13,486 bases of DNA from Trueperaceae bacterium (GCA_011390455.1 JAABSI010000080.1:1-13486); one strand, 5' to 3'; counted from the stretch's first letter, positions 1 through 6,293 are shown. A program made the numbers and translations. Notes: generated by a model from the sequence alone, not told the origin.

Positions 1-464
1 AGCGCCGCGGCTGGCACGGCTTCGTCAGCATGCAGGACCACTACAACCTGCTCGACCGCGAGACCGAGCGCGAGATGATGCCGCTCGTGCGCGACGCCGG
101 GCTGGCCGCGATCCCCTGGAGCCCGCTGGCGCGGGGGTTCCTCACCCGCCGCCCCGAGGCGCTGAAGTCGACCGCGCGCGGGTCCGACGAGCCGATCGCC
201 GACCAGCTCTACGCCGTGCCCTGGCGCGACGCGGTCGTGAACGCGGTGTGCGACGTCGCCGAGGCGCGCGGCGTGGCGCCCGCCCAGGTCGCGCTGGCCT
301 GGGTGGCCTCGCGGCCCGGGGTCACGGCGCCGATCGTGGGCGCGACCAAGCCGCACCACCTGGGCGACGCGATCGCCTCGCTCTCCATCGAGCTGAGCGA
401 CGACGAGGTCGCGCGGCTCGAGGCGCCCTACGGGTCGCGGCCGCTGGGACCCTCCGCGCCGTAA
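1..464 (+). CDS. Aldo/keto reductase, C-terminal part (5' end outside window)
   Basis: This is the last ~153 residues of an NAD(P)H-dependent aldo/keto reductase of the YajO/Tas-like group, which reduces aldehydes or ketones in the cytosol. The reading frame is open to the window edge, with the first whole codon at position 3, and the ATG at 30 is internal because the family sequence (HGFVSMQDHYNLL) already runs before it. Visible family motifs are the strand-helix segment with PWSPLARGFL, the AQVALAWVASRPGVTAPIVG stretch and GATKPHHL, which holds cofactor phosphate-binding residues. The catalytic Asp-Tyr-Lys-His tetrad and most of the (beta/alpha)8 barrel lie upstream of the window. The gene ends in TAA at 462-464 and converges on the epimerase gene. 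The substrate cannot be told from this part. Confidence 0.93.
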   Translation, partial: RRGWHGFVSMQDHYNLLDRETEREMMPLVRDAGLAAIPWSPLARGFLTRRPEALKSTARGSDEPIADQLYAVPWRDAVVNAVCDVAEARGVAPAQVALAWVASRPGVTAPIVGATKPHHLGDAIASLSIELSDDEVARLEAPYGSRPLGPSAP

Positions 465-478
465 CCCTCCGCGCCGTA
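449..478. repeat. Exact 15-bp tandem duplication spanning a stop codon
   Basis: ACCCTCCGCGCCGTA occurs twice head to tail (449-463 and 464-478). The first copy supplies the last codons of the aldo/keto reductase, and the TAA stop is made at the junction of the two copies. It looks like a replication-slippage duplication at the gene end. Confidence 0.85.
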
Positions 479-498
479 GCCGGCGCGATCGCGCCGGC
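479..498. terminator. Perfect 20-bp palindrome between convergent genes
   Basis: GCCGGCGC-GATC-GCGCCGGC is a perfect inverted repeat with an 8-bp stem and 4-nt loop. It lies between the reductase stop at 464 and the epimerase stop codon (499-501 on the minus strand), where one hairpin could end transcription from both sides. There is no T-run on either side, so the role as a bidirectional terminator is inferred from position and stem strength. Confidence 0.5.
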
Positions 499-1431
499 TC
501 AGGTCAGGTGGGGCATCGCGGCGTCGATGGTGGGGTCCTCGAAGGTGAAGCCCGCCTCGAGCAGCCGCGCCGGCACCACCCGCTGGGAGGCGAGCAAGAG
601 CGCGTCGGCGACCCCGCCGAGGACGATCCGCAGCGCGAAGGCGGGGGCCGGCAGCCACACGGGCCGCCCGAGCGCCTTCGCGGCCGCGCGCGTGACCTCG
701 ATCTGACGCGCGGGCTCGGGGGCGGTGAGGTTCACGGCCCCGGACACGTCGTGGTCGAGCAGCCAGGCGAAGGCGCGGCCGACGTCGCGCCCCGAGACCC
801 ACGGCATCCACTGGCGTCCGGAGCCGAGCGGACCGCCCGCGAACAGCTTCACCGGCAGCAGCAGCTTCTGCCACGCCTCGGCCTCGCGGTCGAACACCAC
901 CCCGAAGCGCACGACGACCAGCCGCGAGCGCTCGGCGGCGGGGTCGGCGGCGGCCTCCCACTTCTCGGCCATCGGCACGAGCGCGAAGCTCGGGTCGCCG
1001 GGGGCCGAGGCCTCGGTGAGCACCTCGTCGCCGCGGTCGCCGTAGAGCCCCACGCCCGAGCCCTGGAGCCACACCCGGGGTGCGGTATCGGCGCGGGCCG
1101 CGGCCTCGACGAGCGTCGTCGTCGCGTCGACCCGGCTCCCCTCGACGCGCGCACGATGCGCGGCATCGAGCCGGCCCGCCGCGATCGAGGAGCCGGCGAG
1201 GTTGAGCAGCGCTTCGGCGCCGTCGAGCACCTCGGCAAGGCGCTGGAGCTCGGCCGCGTCGCCCTCGCGGGCGGCGGTCGGGTTCCAGACGACCGGGGTC
1301 ACGCCGGATGGCCAGTCGCCGCCCTCGCGGCGCGTGAGCACCGTCACCGGCCCGCGCGGACGCAGCGCCTCGATCGCTCGGGCGCCGATGACGCCGCCCG
1401 CGCCGGCGATGATGAGTCGGTCCTTCTCCAT
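499..1431 (-). CDS. TIGR01777-family NAD(P)-binding epimerase-like protein
   Basis: A 310-residue protein of the extended short-chain dehydrogenase family annotated as TIGR01777 (YfcH/SulA-like). The N-terminal Rossmann motif is GAGGVIG (residues 10-16), followed by the family blocks NLAGSSI, GSGVGLYGDRGDEVLTE, and GGPLGSGRQWMPWVSGRD. The C-terminal DUF1731-like part contains the SQRVVPARLLEAGF pattern. Length and domain order match full-size family members. The biochemical role of this family is poorly known. I chose the ATG at 1431 because the Rossmann strand begins six residues later; an in-frame ATG at 1458 and a longer frame to 1644 exist, but the extra N-terminus has no family character. 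A weak -10 (TACACC, 1443-1438) sits 6 nt before this ATG. The gene is transcribed away from the oxidase operon. Confidence 0.9.
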   Translation of the reverse strand: MEKDRLIIAGAGGVIGARAIEALRPRGPVTVLTRREGGDWPSGVTPVVWNPTAAREGDAAELQRLAEVLDGAEALLNLAGSSIAAGRLDAAHRARVEGSRVDATTTLVEAAARADTAPRVWLQGSGVGLYGDRGDEVLTEASAPGDPSFALVPMAEKWEAAADPAAERSRLVVVRFGVVFDREAEAWQKLLLPVKLFAGGPLGSGRQWMPWVSGRDVGRAFAWLLDHDVSGAVNLTAPEPARQIEVTRAAAKALGRPVWLPAPAFALRIVLGGVADALLLASQRVVPARLLEAGFTFEDPTIDAAMPHLT

Positions 1432-1569
1432 GAACCTGGTGTACCGCACCGTCGACATGATTAGGATGTGCGGCAGCACGGTCTGCGGCCGTGTCCGTAG
1501 GCTCACGGACCAGACCGCTGGCGCCGCCCATCCGGAGCGAGCCGGCGCGTCGCGCGTAGGAGGCACCAC
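1432..1569. promoter_or_regulatory. Divergent intergenic region upstream of the oxidase operon
   Basis: This 138-bp gap separates the epimerase (minus) from the oxidase operon (plus). It has the least GC-rich bases of the neighbourhood. TAGGAT at 1462-1467 and TAGGCT at 1498-1503 fit the TANNNT -10 pattern on the plus strand, but neither has a clear -35. On the minus strand TACACC (1443-1438) is 6 nt from the epimerase ATG. The region ends in the AGGAGG ribosome site (1558-1563) of the small subunit gene. The promoter calls are tentative. Confidence 0.35.
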
Positions 1570-1767
1570 GTGGATGATCGCACCGCCGAACCGCCGGCGC
1601 ACGACCGGCACCCCCCGACCGCCGAGGCCGAGGAGGCGCAGCATGCGCCGCCGACCTCCGAGGCCGAGCAGCGCCCCTCGGGGGCGCTCGCGATCACGGC
1701 GTTCCTCGTCGTGGCGATCCTCGTGTCCTGGTTCGGTATGTACGCGCTGAACGTCGTGAGGAACTGA
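1570..1767 (+). CDS. cbaD: Cytochrome c oxidase subunit IIa (CbaD-like, ba3 type)
   Basis: A 65-residue protein with one membrane helix (about residues 38-61). The segment RPSGALAITAFLVVAILVSW plus the following FGMYALNVVRN closely matches, from memory, the whole of Thermus ba3 subunit IIa (pattern KPKGALA...FWLGVYAV..AR). That subunit packs against subunits I and II and fills the place of a missing helix of subunit II. Here it carries an extra ~35-residue N-terminus rich in Pro, Glu, Ala and His, probably disordered. The start is GTG at 1570, placed by a full AGGAGG six bases upstream. The subunit II gene starts 4 bp after the stop, so the genes are an operon. The identity rests on motif, size and position. 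Confidence 0.85.
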   Translation: MDDRTAEPPAHDRHPPTAEAEEAQHAPPTSEAEQRPSGALAITAFLVVAILVSWFGMYALNVVRN

Positions 1768-1771
1768 CGCC

Positions 1772-2680
1772 GTGGACGAGAAGCACCACGATCAGATCGC
1801 CAAGTGGGAGCGCCGCTGGATCGCGGGCTCAGCCCTGATGACGCTGACCTTCGTCTTCTTCATCGCCTACTCGTTGGCGACCGAGGGGGCCCACATCGCC
1901 CAGTCGGCGGCCCGCGGTACGCCCGAGCAGCTGCTCGCCCAGTCGATCTTCACCGAGCCCGGCGTCCGCGCCACCGGCCCCAACCAGTACGACGTGAGCA
2001 TCGTCGGCCAAGCCTTCGTGTGGCAGCCCGAGACCGTCCGGGTGCCGGTGGACGCCGAGATCACCTTCTACCTGACCGCGCGCGACGTGATCCACGGCTG
2101 GCAGGTCGAGAACACGAACCTGAACGTCGAGGTCATCCCGGGCGAGGTGTCGCGCTTGCGCACCACGTTCAGCCGACCGGGCCGCTACCGGGTCACCTGC
2201 AACGAGTACTGCGGCATCGGGCACCAGAACATGATCGGCTGGATCGAGGTCGTGCCCGCCTCGCAGCTCGTCGCCGAAGCGCCCGTCCAGACGGGTCCGG
2301 CCGACGGCGCGGCGGTCTACGCGAGCAACTGCGCGTCGTGCCACGGCGCGAACGGCGAGGGCGTGGCCGGCGTCTTCCCGCCGCTCGCCGGCCACGCCGC
2401 CGACCTGGCCGCGCTGGACGGCGGCCGCGCGTACCTGATCGACGCGCTGCTCTACGGCTTGCAGGGCGCCATCGTGATCGACGGGACGACCTACTCGGGC
2501 GTCATGCCCGCGTGGGGCCAGCTGGGCGACGACGCGATCGCGTCGGTGCTCGACCACATCGTCACCCTGGACGGCAGCGAGGACCCCGAGTTCACGGTCG
2601 AGGAGGTCGAGGCCGAGCGCGGCAAGGGCCTCGCCGCCGGCGACGTCCTGACGCTGCGCCAACAGGTGGTCGGCCCGTGA
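1772..2680 (+). CDS. cbaB: Haem-copper oxidase subunit II with fused cytochrome c domain
   Basis: A 302-residue membrane-anchored subunit that takes electrons to the oxidase. An N-terminal helix (about 18-37) is followed by a cupredoxin domain with the complete CuA site: His108, Cys143, Glu145, Cys147, His151 and Met154 (VTCNEYCGIGHQNM). The text around it (GPNQYDV, DVIHGWQVENTNLNVEVIPGEV) follows Thermus ba3 subunit II. After a short linker comes a cytochrome c domain with CASCH (Cys187, Cys190, His191) and a likely axial Met245 in GVMPAWG. Thermus ba3 subunit II lacks this domain; it is typical of caa3 oxidases. The acidic tail (270-302) has no assigned role. GTG at 1772 follows a GAGGA-type ribosome site. 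The CuA and haem domains should face the periplasmic side. Confidence 0.95.
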   Translation: MDEKHHDQIAKWERRWIAGSALMTLTFVFFIAYSLATEGAHIAQSAARGTPEQLLAQSIFTEPGVRATGPNQYDVSIVGQAFVWQPETVRVPVDAEITFYLTARDVIHGWQVENTNLNVEVIPGEVSRLRTTFSRPGRYRVTCNEYCGIGHQNMIGWIEVVPASQLVAEAPVQTGPADGAAVYASNCASCHGANGEGVAGVFPPLAGHAADLAALDGGRAYLIDALLYGLQGAIVIDGTTYSGVMPAWGQLGDDAIASVLDHIVTLDGSEDPEFTVEEVEAERGKGLAAGDVLTLRQQVVGP

Positions 2681-2748
2681 GCGCGACCGCCCGCTCCTCG
2701 TTCCAGATCGCGTTCCAGTTCGCCACGGGAGGCCCTGCATGGCCGTGA
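2677..2748 (+). other. Possible 23-codon overlapping ORF between subunits II and I
   Basis: A GTG at 2677 overlaps the TGA of the subunit II gene (GTGA) and opens a 23-codon frame ending at 2748, inside the start of subunit I. The peptide contains the near-repeat FQIAFQF. It fills the otherwise empty 58-bp gap and could couple translation of subunits II and I. No ribosome site or homologue is evident, and a chance frame is quite possible in DNA this rich in GC. Confidence 0.15.
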
Positions 2749-4427
2749 CCACCGCTACCGGCGCGCGCGTCGTCGCCGTCGACGACTTCGCCCCCGCCAA
2801 GCGGGTCTCGCTCGCCTACCTGTTGACGGGCCTCGCCGCCCTCCTGGTCGGCTCGGCGCTCGGCCCCTTCCAGGCCTTCAACTACGGCGGCATCGACCTG
2901 TACGGTCTGCTGCCCTTCCTGCAGTCCTATTACCAGGGGCTGACGCTCCACGGCGTCCTGAACGCGCTCGTCTTCACGACCTTCTTCAACGCCGGCCTGC
3001 TCTTCTACCTCCCCGTGCGCGAACTCGGGGCCAAGCCGGCCATGACCTGGATGTGGGGCTCGTTCGGGATCGGGGTCGCCGGCCTGGTCATCGCCGGCGC
3101 CGGCATCCTCAGCAACACGAGCAACGTGCTCTACACCTTCTACCCGCCGCTCTTCGGGCACTGGAGCTTCTACACGGGTCTGGCGCTCGTCGTGGTCTCG
3201 AGCCTGATGGTGGGCGCCGAGGTCATCCGGATGCGCCACGTCTGGCGCAAGGCCAACCCCGACAAGGCCACGCCGATCGTGACCTACATGAGCACCATCA
3301 CTTGGATGATGTGGATGCTCGCCTCGGTCGGCCTCGTCTTCTCGGTCGTGGTCTTCCTGATCCCCTGGTCGTTCGGTTGGCGCGAGGGCGTCGACCCGCT
3401 CCTGGCGCGCACCCTGTTCTGGTACACGGGGCACCCGATCGTCTACTTCTGGCTGCTGCCGGCGTACGTGAGCTGGTACGCGCTGGTGCCCAAACAGGCC
3501 GGCGGCGAGCTGGTCTCGGATCCGCTCGCGCGCCTCGCCTTCCTGATGTTCCTGCTCTTCAGCGTGCCGGTGGGCTTCCACCACCAGTTCACGGACCCGG
3601 GCATCCCGGCCGGTTGGAAGATGGTGCACAGCTTGCTGACGATGTTCGTCGGCATCCCCAGCATGCTCACCGCGTTCACCGTCGCCGCCTCGCTCGAGGT
3701 CGGCGGCCGACGCCGCGGCGGCAAGGGCATCCTCGGCTGGATCGGCAAGCTCCCGTGGAACAACGCCGCCTTCACCGCCCAGATCCTGGCGATGTTCGCC
3801 TTCATCTTCGGGGGCGCGGGCGGGATCGTGAACGCCAGCTTCAACCTCAACATGCTCGTGCACAACACCGCCTGGATCCCCGGGCACTTCCACCTGACGG
3901 TGGGCACCGCGGTCACGCTGACCTTCTTCGGCATCACCTTCTGGCTGATCCCGCACCTGACCAAGAAGCCGCTCTACCGCCCGCGGATGGCGCTCTGGGC
4001 CTCGTGGACCTGGTTCGTCGGGATGATGATCTTCGCGCTCGGCATGCACTGGCAGGGCCTGCTGGCCGTGCCGCGGCGCGCGTACATCAGCAACCTGCCC
4101 GAGGCGCTCGCGCAGGCGTACGCCAACGCGGCGGTGCCGATGGCGGTCACGGCGGTCTCCGGGGTGGTGCTCACCTTCGCGATCATCTTCTACTTCACGG
4201 TCCTGTTCGGGACGCTCTTCTCCAAGAAGACCCTCAAGGACGCCGACGTGCCGGCGATCCCCTGGTCGTCCTCCCGCAGCCTCAAGAGCGAGGGCCTGAT
4301 CAAGTTCATGGACCAGCTGAACGTCTGGATGGGGCTGGCGATCTTCCTGGTGCTCATCGCCTACGGCCCGTCGCTGATCACCATGCTCGCCAACCAGGTG
4401 CCCATCCCGGGCTTCCGGCTGTGGTGA
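2739..4427 (+). CDS. cbaA: Haem-copper oxidase subunit I, B family (ba3 type)
   Basis: A 562-residue polytopic membrane protein, the catalytic core that reduces O2 to water and pumps protons. All metal ligands are visible: His71 and His385 for the low-spin haem, His383 for the active-site haem, and His232, His281 and His282 for CuB, with Tyr236 placed four residues after His232 for the His-Tyr cross-link (GHPIVYFW). The sequence FYLPVRELG, the short N-terminus, and the spacing match ba3-type enzymes such as Thermus CbaA, not the A family; no A-family D-channel motif is seen. About 13 hydrophobic segments can be counted. The ATG at 2739 has GGGAGG six bases upstream. It follows subunit II by 58 bp and precedes the four-helix gene by 13 bp in one operon. 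Confidence 0.96.
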   Translation: MAVTTATGARVVAVDDFAPAKRVSLAYLLTGLAALLVGSALGPFQAFNYGGIDLYGLLPFLQSYYQGLTLHGVLNALVFTTFFNAGLLFYLPVRELGAKPAMTWMWGSFGIGVAGLVIAGAGILSNTSNVLYTFYPPLFGHWSFYTGLALVVVSSLMVGAEVIRMRHVWRKANPDKATPIVTYMSTITWMMWMLASVGLVFSVVVFLIPWSFGWREGVDPLLARTLFWYTGHPIVYFWLLPAYVSWYALVPKQAGGELVSDPLARLAFLMFLLFSVPVGFHHQFTDPGIPAGWKMVHSLLTMFVGIPSMLTAFTVAASLEVGGRRRGGKGILGWIGKLPWNNAAFTAQILAMFAFIFGGAGGIVNASFNLNMLVHNTAWIPGHFHLTVGTAVTLTFFGITFWLIPHLTKKPLYRPRMALWASWTWFVGMMIFALGMHWQGLLAVPRRAYISNLPEALAQAYANAAVPMAVTAVSGVVLTFAIIFYFTVLFGTLFSKKTLKDADVPAIPWSSSRSLKSEGLIKFMDQLNVWMGLAIFLVLIAYGPSLITMLANQVPIPGFRLW

Positions 4428-4440
4428 GGGGAGGGGTCCG

Positions 4441-4947
4441 ATGATCCTCGCGCTGACGCTGACCTCGGTCCTCACCGGCCTCCTCGGCACGGCCCTGATG
4501 GTCGCCATCCTGCAGCTGCCCCTGATCTGGGGCGGCAAGCCCTACGACACCCTCGGCGCGCTCGGCGCCATCTTCACCCGGTCGGTCGACGCCCGCTCGC
4601 GCGCGCTCGGCGCGCTGTTCCTGACGGCCGGCGGCATCGCCTTCGCGGTCGTCTACGGCTGGGTGGCGCTCATGTTCGTGACGGGCACCTTCGAGGGCGC
4701 CGACTACGTGATCCTGCCCGACTTCCCGACCCAGATCGACCTGTTCTACCCGATCCTCGGGTTGGTCGGCGGCTTCGGCCACGGCATGTTCGCCTCGCTG
4801 CTCGCGACGTTCGTGGTCACCGACTTCCACCCGATCGAGGAGATGCGCGACCCCTTCGGTCTGGTGCGCAGCTTCTTGATCGGCCACACCGTGTTCGGCG
4901 TGGTGGTGATGTTCTTCCAGCACCAGCTGCTGCAGTTCTTCGTCTGA
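4441..4947 (+). CDS. Unidentified four-helix membrane protein of the oxidase operon
   Basis: A 168-residue protein that I do not recognise. It has four hydrophobic segments (about 5-28, 56-82, 101-126 and 142-166), a short N-terminal tail before the first helix, and four histidines, three of them near or in the second half of the helical core: His114 (GFGHGMFASLL), His130 (TDFHP), His149 and His161. The ATG at 4441 has a GAGGGGAGGGG purine run just upstream and lies 13 bp after subunit I, so it is almost surely co-transcribed. It does not look like oxidase subunit III (no seven-helix plan) or a SCO/CtaG copper chaperone (no CxxxC). An accessory oxidase subunit, assembly factor or haem-binding protein are all open options. 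The operon terminator follows directly. Confidence 0.8.
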   Translation: MILALTLTSVLTGLLGTALMVAILQLPLIWGGKPYDTLGALGAIFTRSVDARSRALGALFLTAGGIAFAVVYGWVALMFVTGTFEGADYVILPDFPTQIDLFYPILGLVGGFGHGMFASLLATFVVTDFHPIEEMRDPFGLVRSFLIGHTVFGVVVMFFQHQLLQFFV

Positions 4948-4966
4948 CGCGGCGCACGCCGCCGCG

Positions 4967-5000
4967 CACGCGCCGTGGGCCTTCGGGTCCGCGGCGCGTG
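4967..5000 (+). terminator. Strong hairpin terminator of the oxidase operon, UUCG loop
   Basis: A 15-bp stem (4967-4981 with 4986-5000, two G-U pairs) closes a TTCG loop in the C(UUCG)G context known to be unusually stable in RNA. It begins 20 bp after the last operon stop. The tail after the stem (TTCGTGGGG) is poor in T, so release may depend on stem strength or a factor. Confidence 0.75.
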
Positions 5001-5019
5001 TTCGTGGGGCCGTCGCGAG

Positions 5020-5057
5020 ATGGCTAGATGAGCTAGATTGACGTTCCGGAGGTGCCC
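5020..5057 (+). promoter_or_regulatory. Promoter and likely operator of the toxin-antitoxin pair
   Basis: A small AT-rich island holds the direct repeat GCTAGAT at 5023-5029 and 5032-5038 (9-bp period), with the two CTAG cores forming an imperfect inverted pair. TAGATT (5034-5039) fits a -10 box. Phd/YefM-type antitoxins usually repress their own operon from such sites. The SD GGAGGT (5048-5053) follows and fixes the start at ATG 5058 rather than the in-frame GTG 5052, which lies within that SD. Confidence 0.55.
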
Positions 5058-5336
5058 ATGCCCTGGTCGCTGCACGACGCCAAGAACCGCTTGAGCCAAC
5101 TGGTGCGCGAGGCGCAGGACGCGCCGCAGGTCATCGCGGTGCGCGGTGAGGAGCGCGCGGTGGTGCTCTCGCCCGAGGCGTACCGGCGGCTGACGCGGCC
5201 CGGCGGTGGCGGGTTGCGCGCCTTCCTGCAGGACTCGCCGTGGGCGGACGTCGAGCTCGATCTGGAGCGCGCGCCGGAAGGGGACCGCGACGTCGATCTG
5301 GGCGCGGAAGACCTGGGCGAGGACGCCGGCGCGTGA
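5058..5336 (+). CDS. Type II antitoxin, Phd/YefM family
   Basis: A 92-residue protein with the Phd/YefM fold signature: MPWSLHDAKNRLSQLVREAQ (the DNA-binding N-terminus with the AKxxLSxLV pattern), then PQVIAVRGEERAVVLSPEAYRRL. The C-terminal third (about 50-92) is acidic (ELDLER...GDRDVDLGAEDLGED) and is the part that in such antitoxins wraps the toxin. It should neutralise the PIN protein encoded next and repress the promoter. The toxin's GTG start overlaps its stop (GTGA, 5333-5336), which couples their translation. The pairing and order, antitoxin first, are the usual ones for this class. Confidence 0.92.
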   Translation: MPWSLHDAKNRLSQLVREAQDAPQVIAVRGEERAVVLSPEAYRRLTRPGGGGLRAFLQDSPWADVELDLERAPEGDRDVDLGAEDLGEDAGA

Positions 5337-5755
5337 GGTTCCTCCTCGACACGATGGTGCTCTCCGAAGCGCGCAAGCGCGCGCCCGACCCGGCGGTCGC
5401 GCGCTGGTTGGACGCGGTGCCCGAGGGCGACCTGTCGATCAGCGTGCTCACGCTGGGCGAGATCGAGCGCGGCATCGCGCGCCTGCGCGACGCGGTCGCG
5501 CGCCGCCGCCTCGAGGCCTGGTTCGAGGACGCGCTGCGCCCGCGCTTCGCGGGGCGCACGCTCCCCGTCGACGACGACGTGGCGACCACCTGGGGGCGCC
5601 TCGCCGGCGAGGCGGCGCGGGTCGGGCGGGTCGTGCCATCGACCTATGGCTTGCTGGTCGCGACCGCGCGATGCCACCGCCTGACGCTCGTCTCGCGCAA
5701 CGTCACCGACGTCGAAGGGTTGGGGGTTCCCGTCCGCAACCCCTGGGAAGCGTAG
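5333..5755 (+). CDS. PIN-domain toxin, VapC/FitB-like, with altered active site
   Basis: A 140-residue PIN-domain protein, normally an Mg-dependent RNase that blocks growth. The N-terminal strand FLLDT gives acidic residue Asp6; Glu43 (TLGEIERGI) is the second; SRNVTDVE gives Asp126. In FitB-like toxins the stretch before the penultimate helix reads PxxDGLLAATA and its Asp is catalytic. Here it reads VPSTYGLLVATA, with Tyr105 in that place. The rest (the RLTLVSRN strand, length, C-terminal PVRNPW) is normal. The GTG start at 5333 is set by the overlap with the antitoxin stop; the frame is open further upstream but inside the antitoxin. It may be a weakened or inactive toxin, or use another residue. 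The family call is firm; activity is uncertain. Confidence 0.9.
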   Translation: MRFLLDTMVLSEARKRAPDPAVARWLDAVPEGDLSISVLTLGEIERGIARLRDAVARRRLEAWFEDALRPRFAGRTLPVDDDVATTWGRLAGEAARVGRVVPSTYGLLVATARCHRLTLVSRNVTDVEGLGVPVRNPWEA

Positions 5756-5757
5756 CG

Positions 5758-5793
5758 CCGCTGCTGCCGCAGCGGGCGCTGCTGCCGCAGCGG
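5758..5793. terminator. Twin hairpin made of two 17-bp direct repeats, between convergent genes
   Basis: CGCTGCTGCCGCAGCGG is present at 5759-5775 and again at 5777-5793. Each copy folds on itself; the first as CCGCTGC-TGCC-GCAGCGG (7-bp stem, 5758-5775), the second with a 6-bp stem. They sit between the toxin stop (5755) and the SixA stop (5796), so a bidirectional terminator is likely. No T-tract is present. Confidence 0.55.
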
Positions 5794-5795
5794 CG

Positions 5796-6293
5796 TTACC
5801 GCAGCAGCCGCGCCGGCACGAAGGCCTCGAGCACGAGCCCGCCGGGCCCCGGCGCCCCGCTGGCCACCATCGCGGCCGCCTTGCGGTAGGCGATCCGAAG
5901 GCCGTCGTCCCGACCGGTGAGCCACCAGGCGGCGAGCTCGCTCGTCCAGGGCTCGTGGCCCACCACCACGACCACGCGATCGGTCGGCGCGAGGGCGGCG
6001 GCGATCGCGGCGGACTGGTCGGCGGCGCCCGGTGCGGCGAGCGCGCGCACGAGGGTGAGGGCGGCCGAGGGCTCGCCGCGCAGCAGCTCGGCGGTCTCGG
6101 CGGCGCGGAGCCAGGGGCTGCAAAGCACCCGGTCGGGGCGCAGGCCCCAGCCGTCGAGGGCTTGGGCGAGGCGCCGCGCCTGCGCCTCACCCTTGGCGAC
6201 CAACGGCCGGTCGGCGTCGGGACCGCCGTCGGGCGCCCGCTCGGCCGCCGTGGCGTGCCGCACCAGGACGAAGGTGCGCGCGACCCGGCTCAG
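5796..6293 (-). CDS. sixA: SixA-like histidine phosphatase
   Basis: A 165-residue single-domain histidine phosphatase. The catalytic RHA motif is Arg12-His13 (TFVLVRHATAAE); SPWLRAAETAE holds Arg63 and GHEPW holds His113, all in the usual SixA places. SixA removes phosphate from phosphohistidine, for example on phosphorelay proteins. The length fits SixA and not the larger phosphoglycerate mutases. No ATG, GTG or TTG is available before the first strand: the nearest in-frame codon that could start is CTG at 6293, which overlaps the stop of the CYTH gene as CTGA (6293-6290). That overlap, equivalent to the common ATGA, makes CTG the most likely start, though it is rare. It is the second gene of the operon. 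Confidence 0.85.
   Translation of the reverse strand: MSRVARTFVLVRHATAAERAPDGGPDADRPLVAKGEAQARRLAQALDGWGLRPDRVLCSPWLRAAETAELLRGEPSAALTLVRALAAPGAADQSAAIAAALAPTDRVVVVVGHEPWTSELAAWWLTGRDDGLRIAYRKAAAMVASGAPGPGGLVLEAFVPARLLR

Noticed and set aside
1432..1644. N-terminal extension of the epimerase to 1644
   Set aside because: The added residues show no conserved pattern, would overlap the start of the oxidase operon, and the Rossmann motif begins right after the ATG at 1431.
2592..4538. A 648-codon open frame on the minus strand across the oxidase genes
   Set aside because: It is antisense to subunit I, whose metal ligands are all present. The translation is a monotonous mix of Glu, Asp, His, Arg and Gly, typical of the reverse strand of GC-rich coding DNA.
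5759..5793. Short repeats considered as a CRISPR array
   Set aside because: Only two 17-bp copies, a single-base gap rather than a spacer, and no cas genes.
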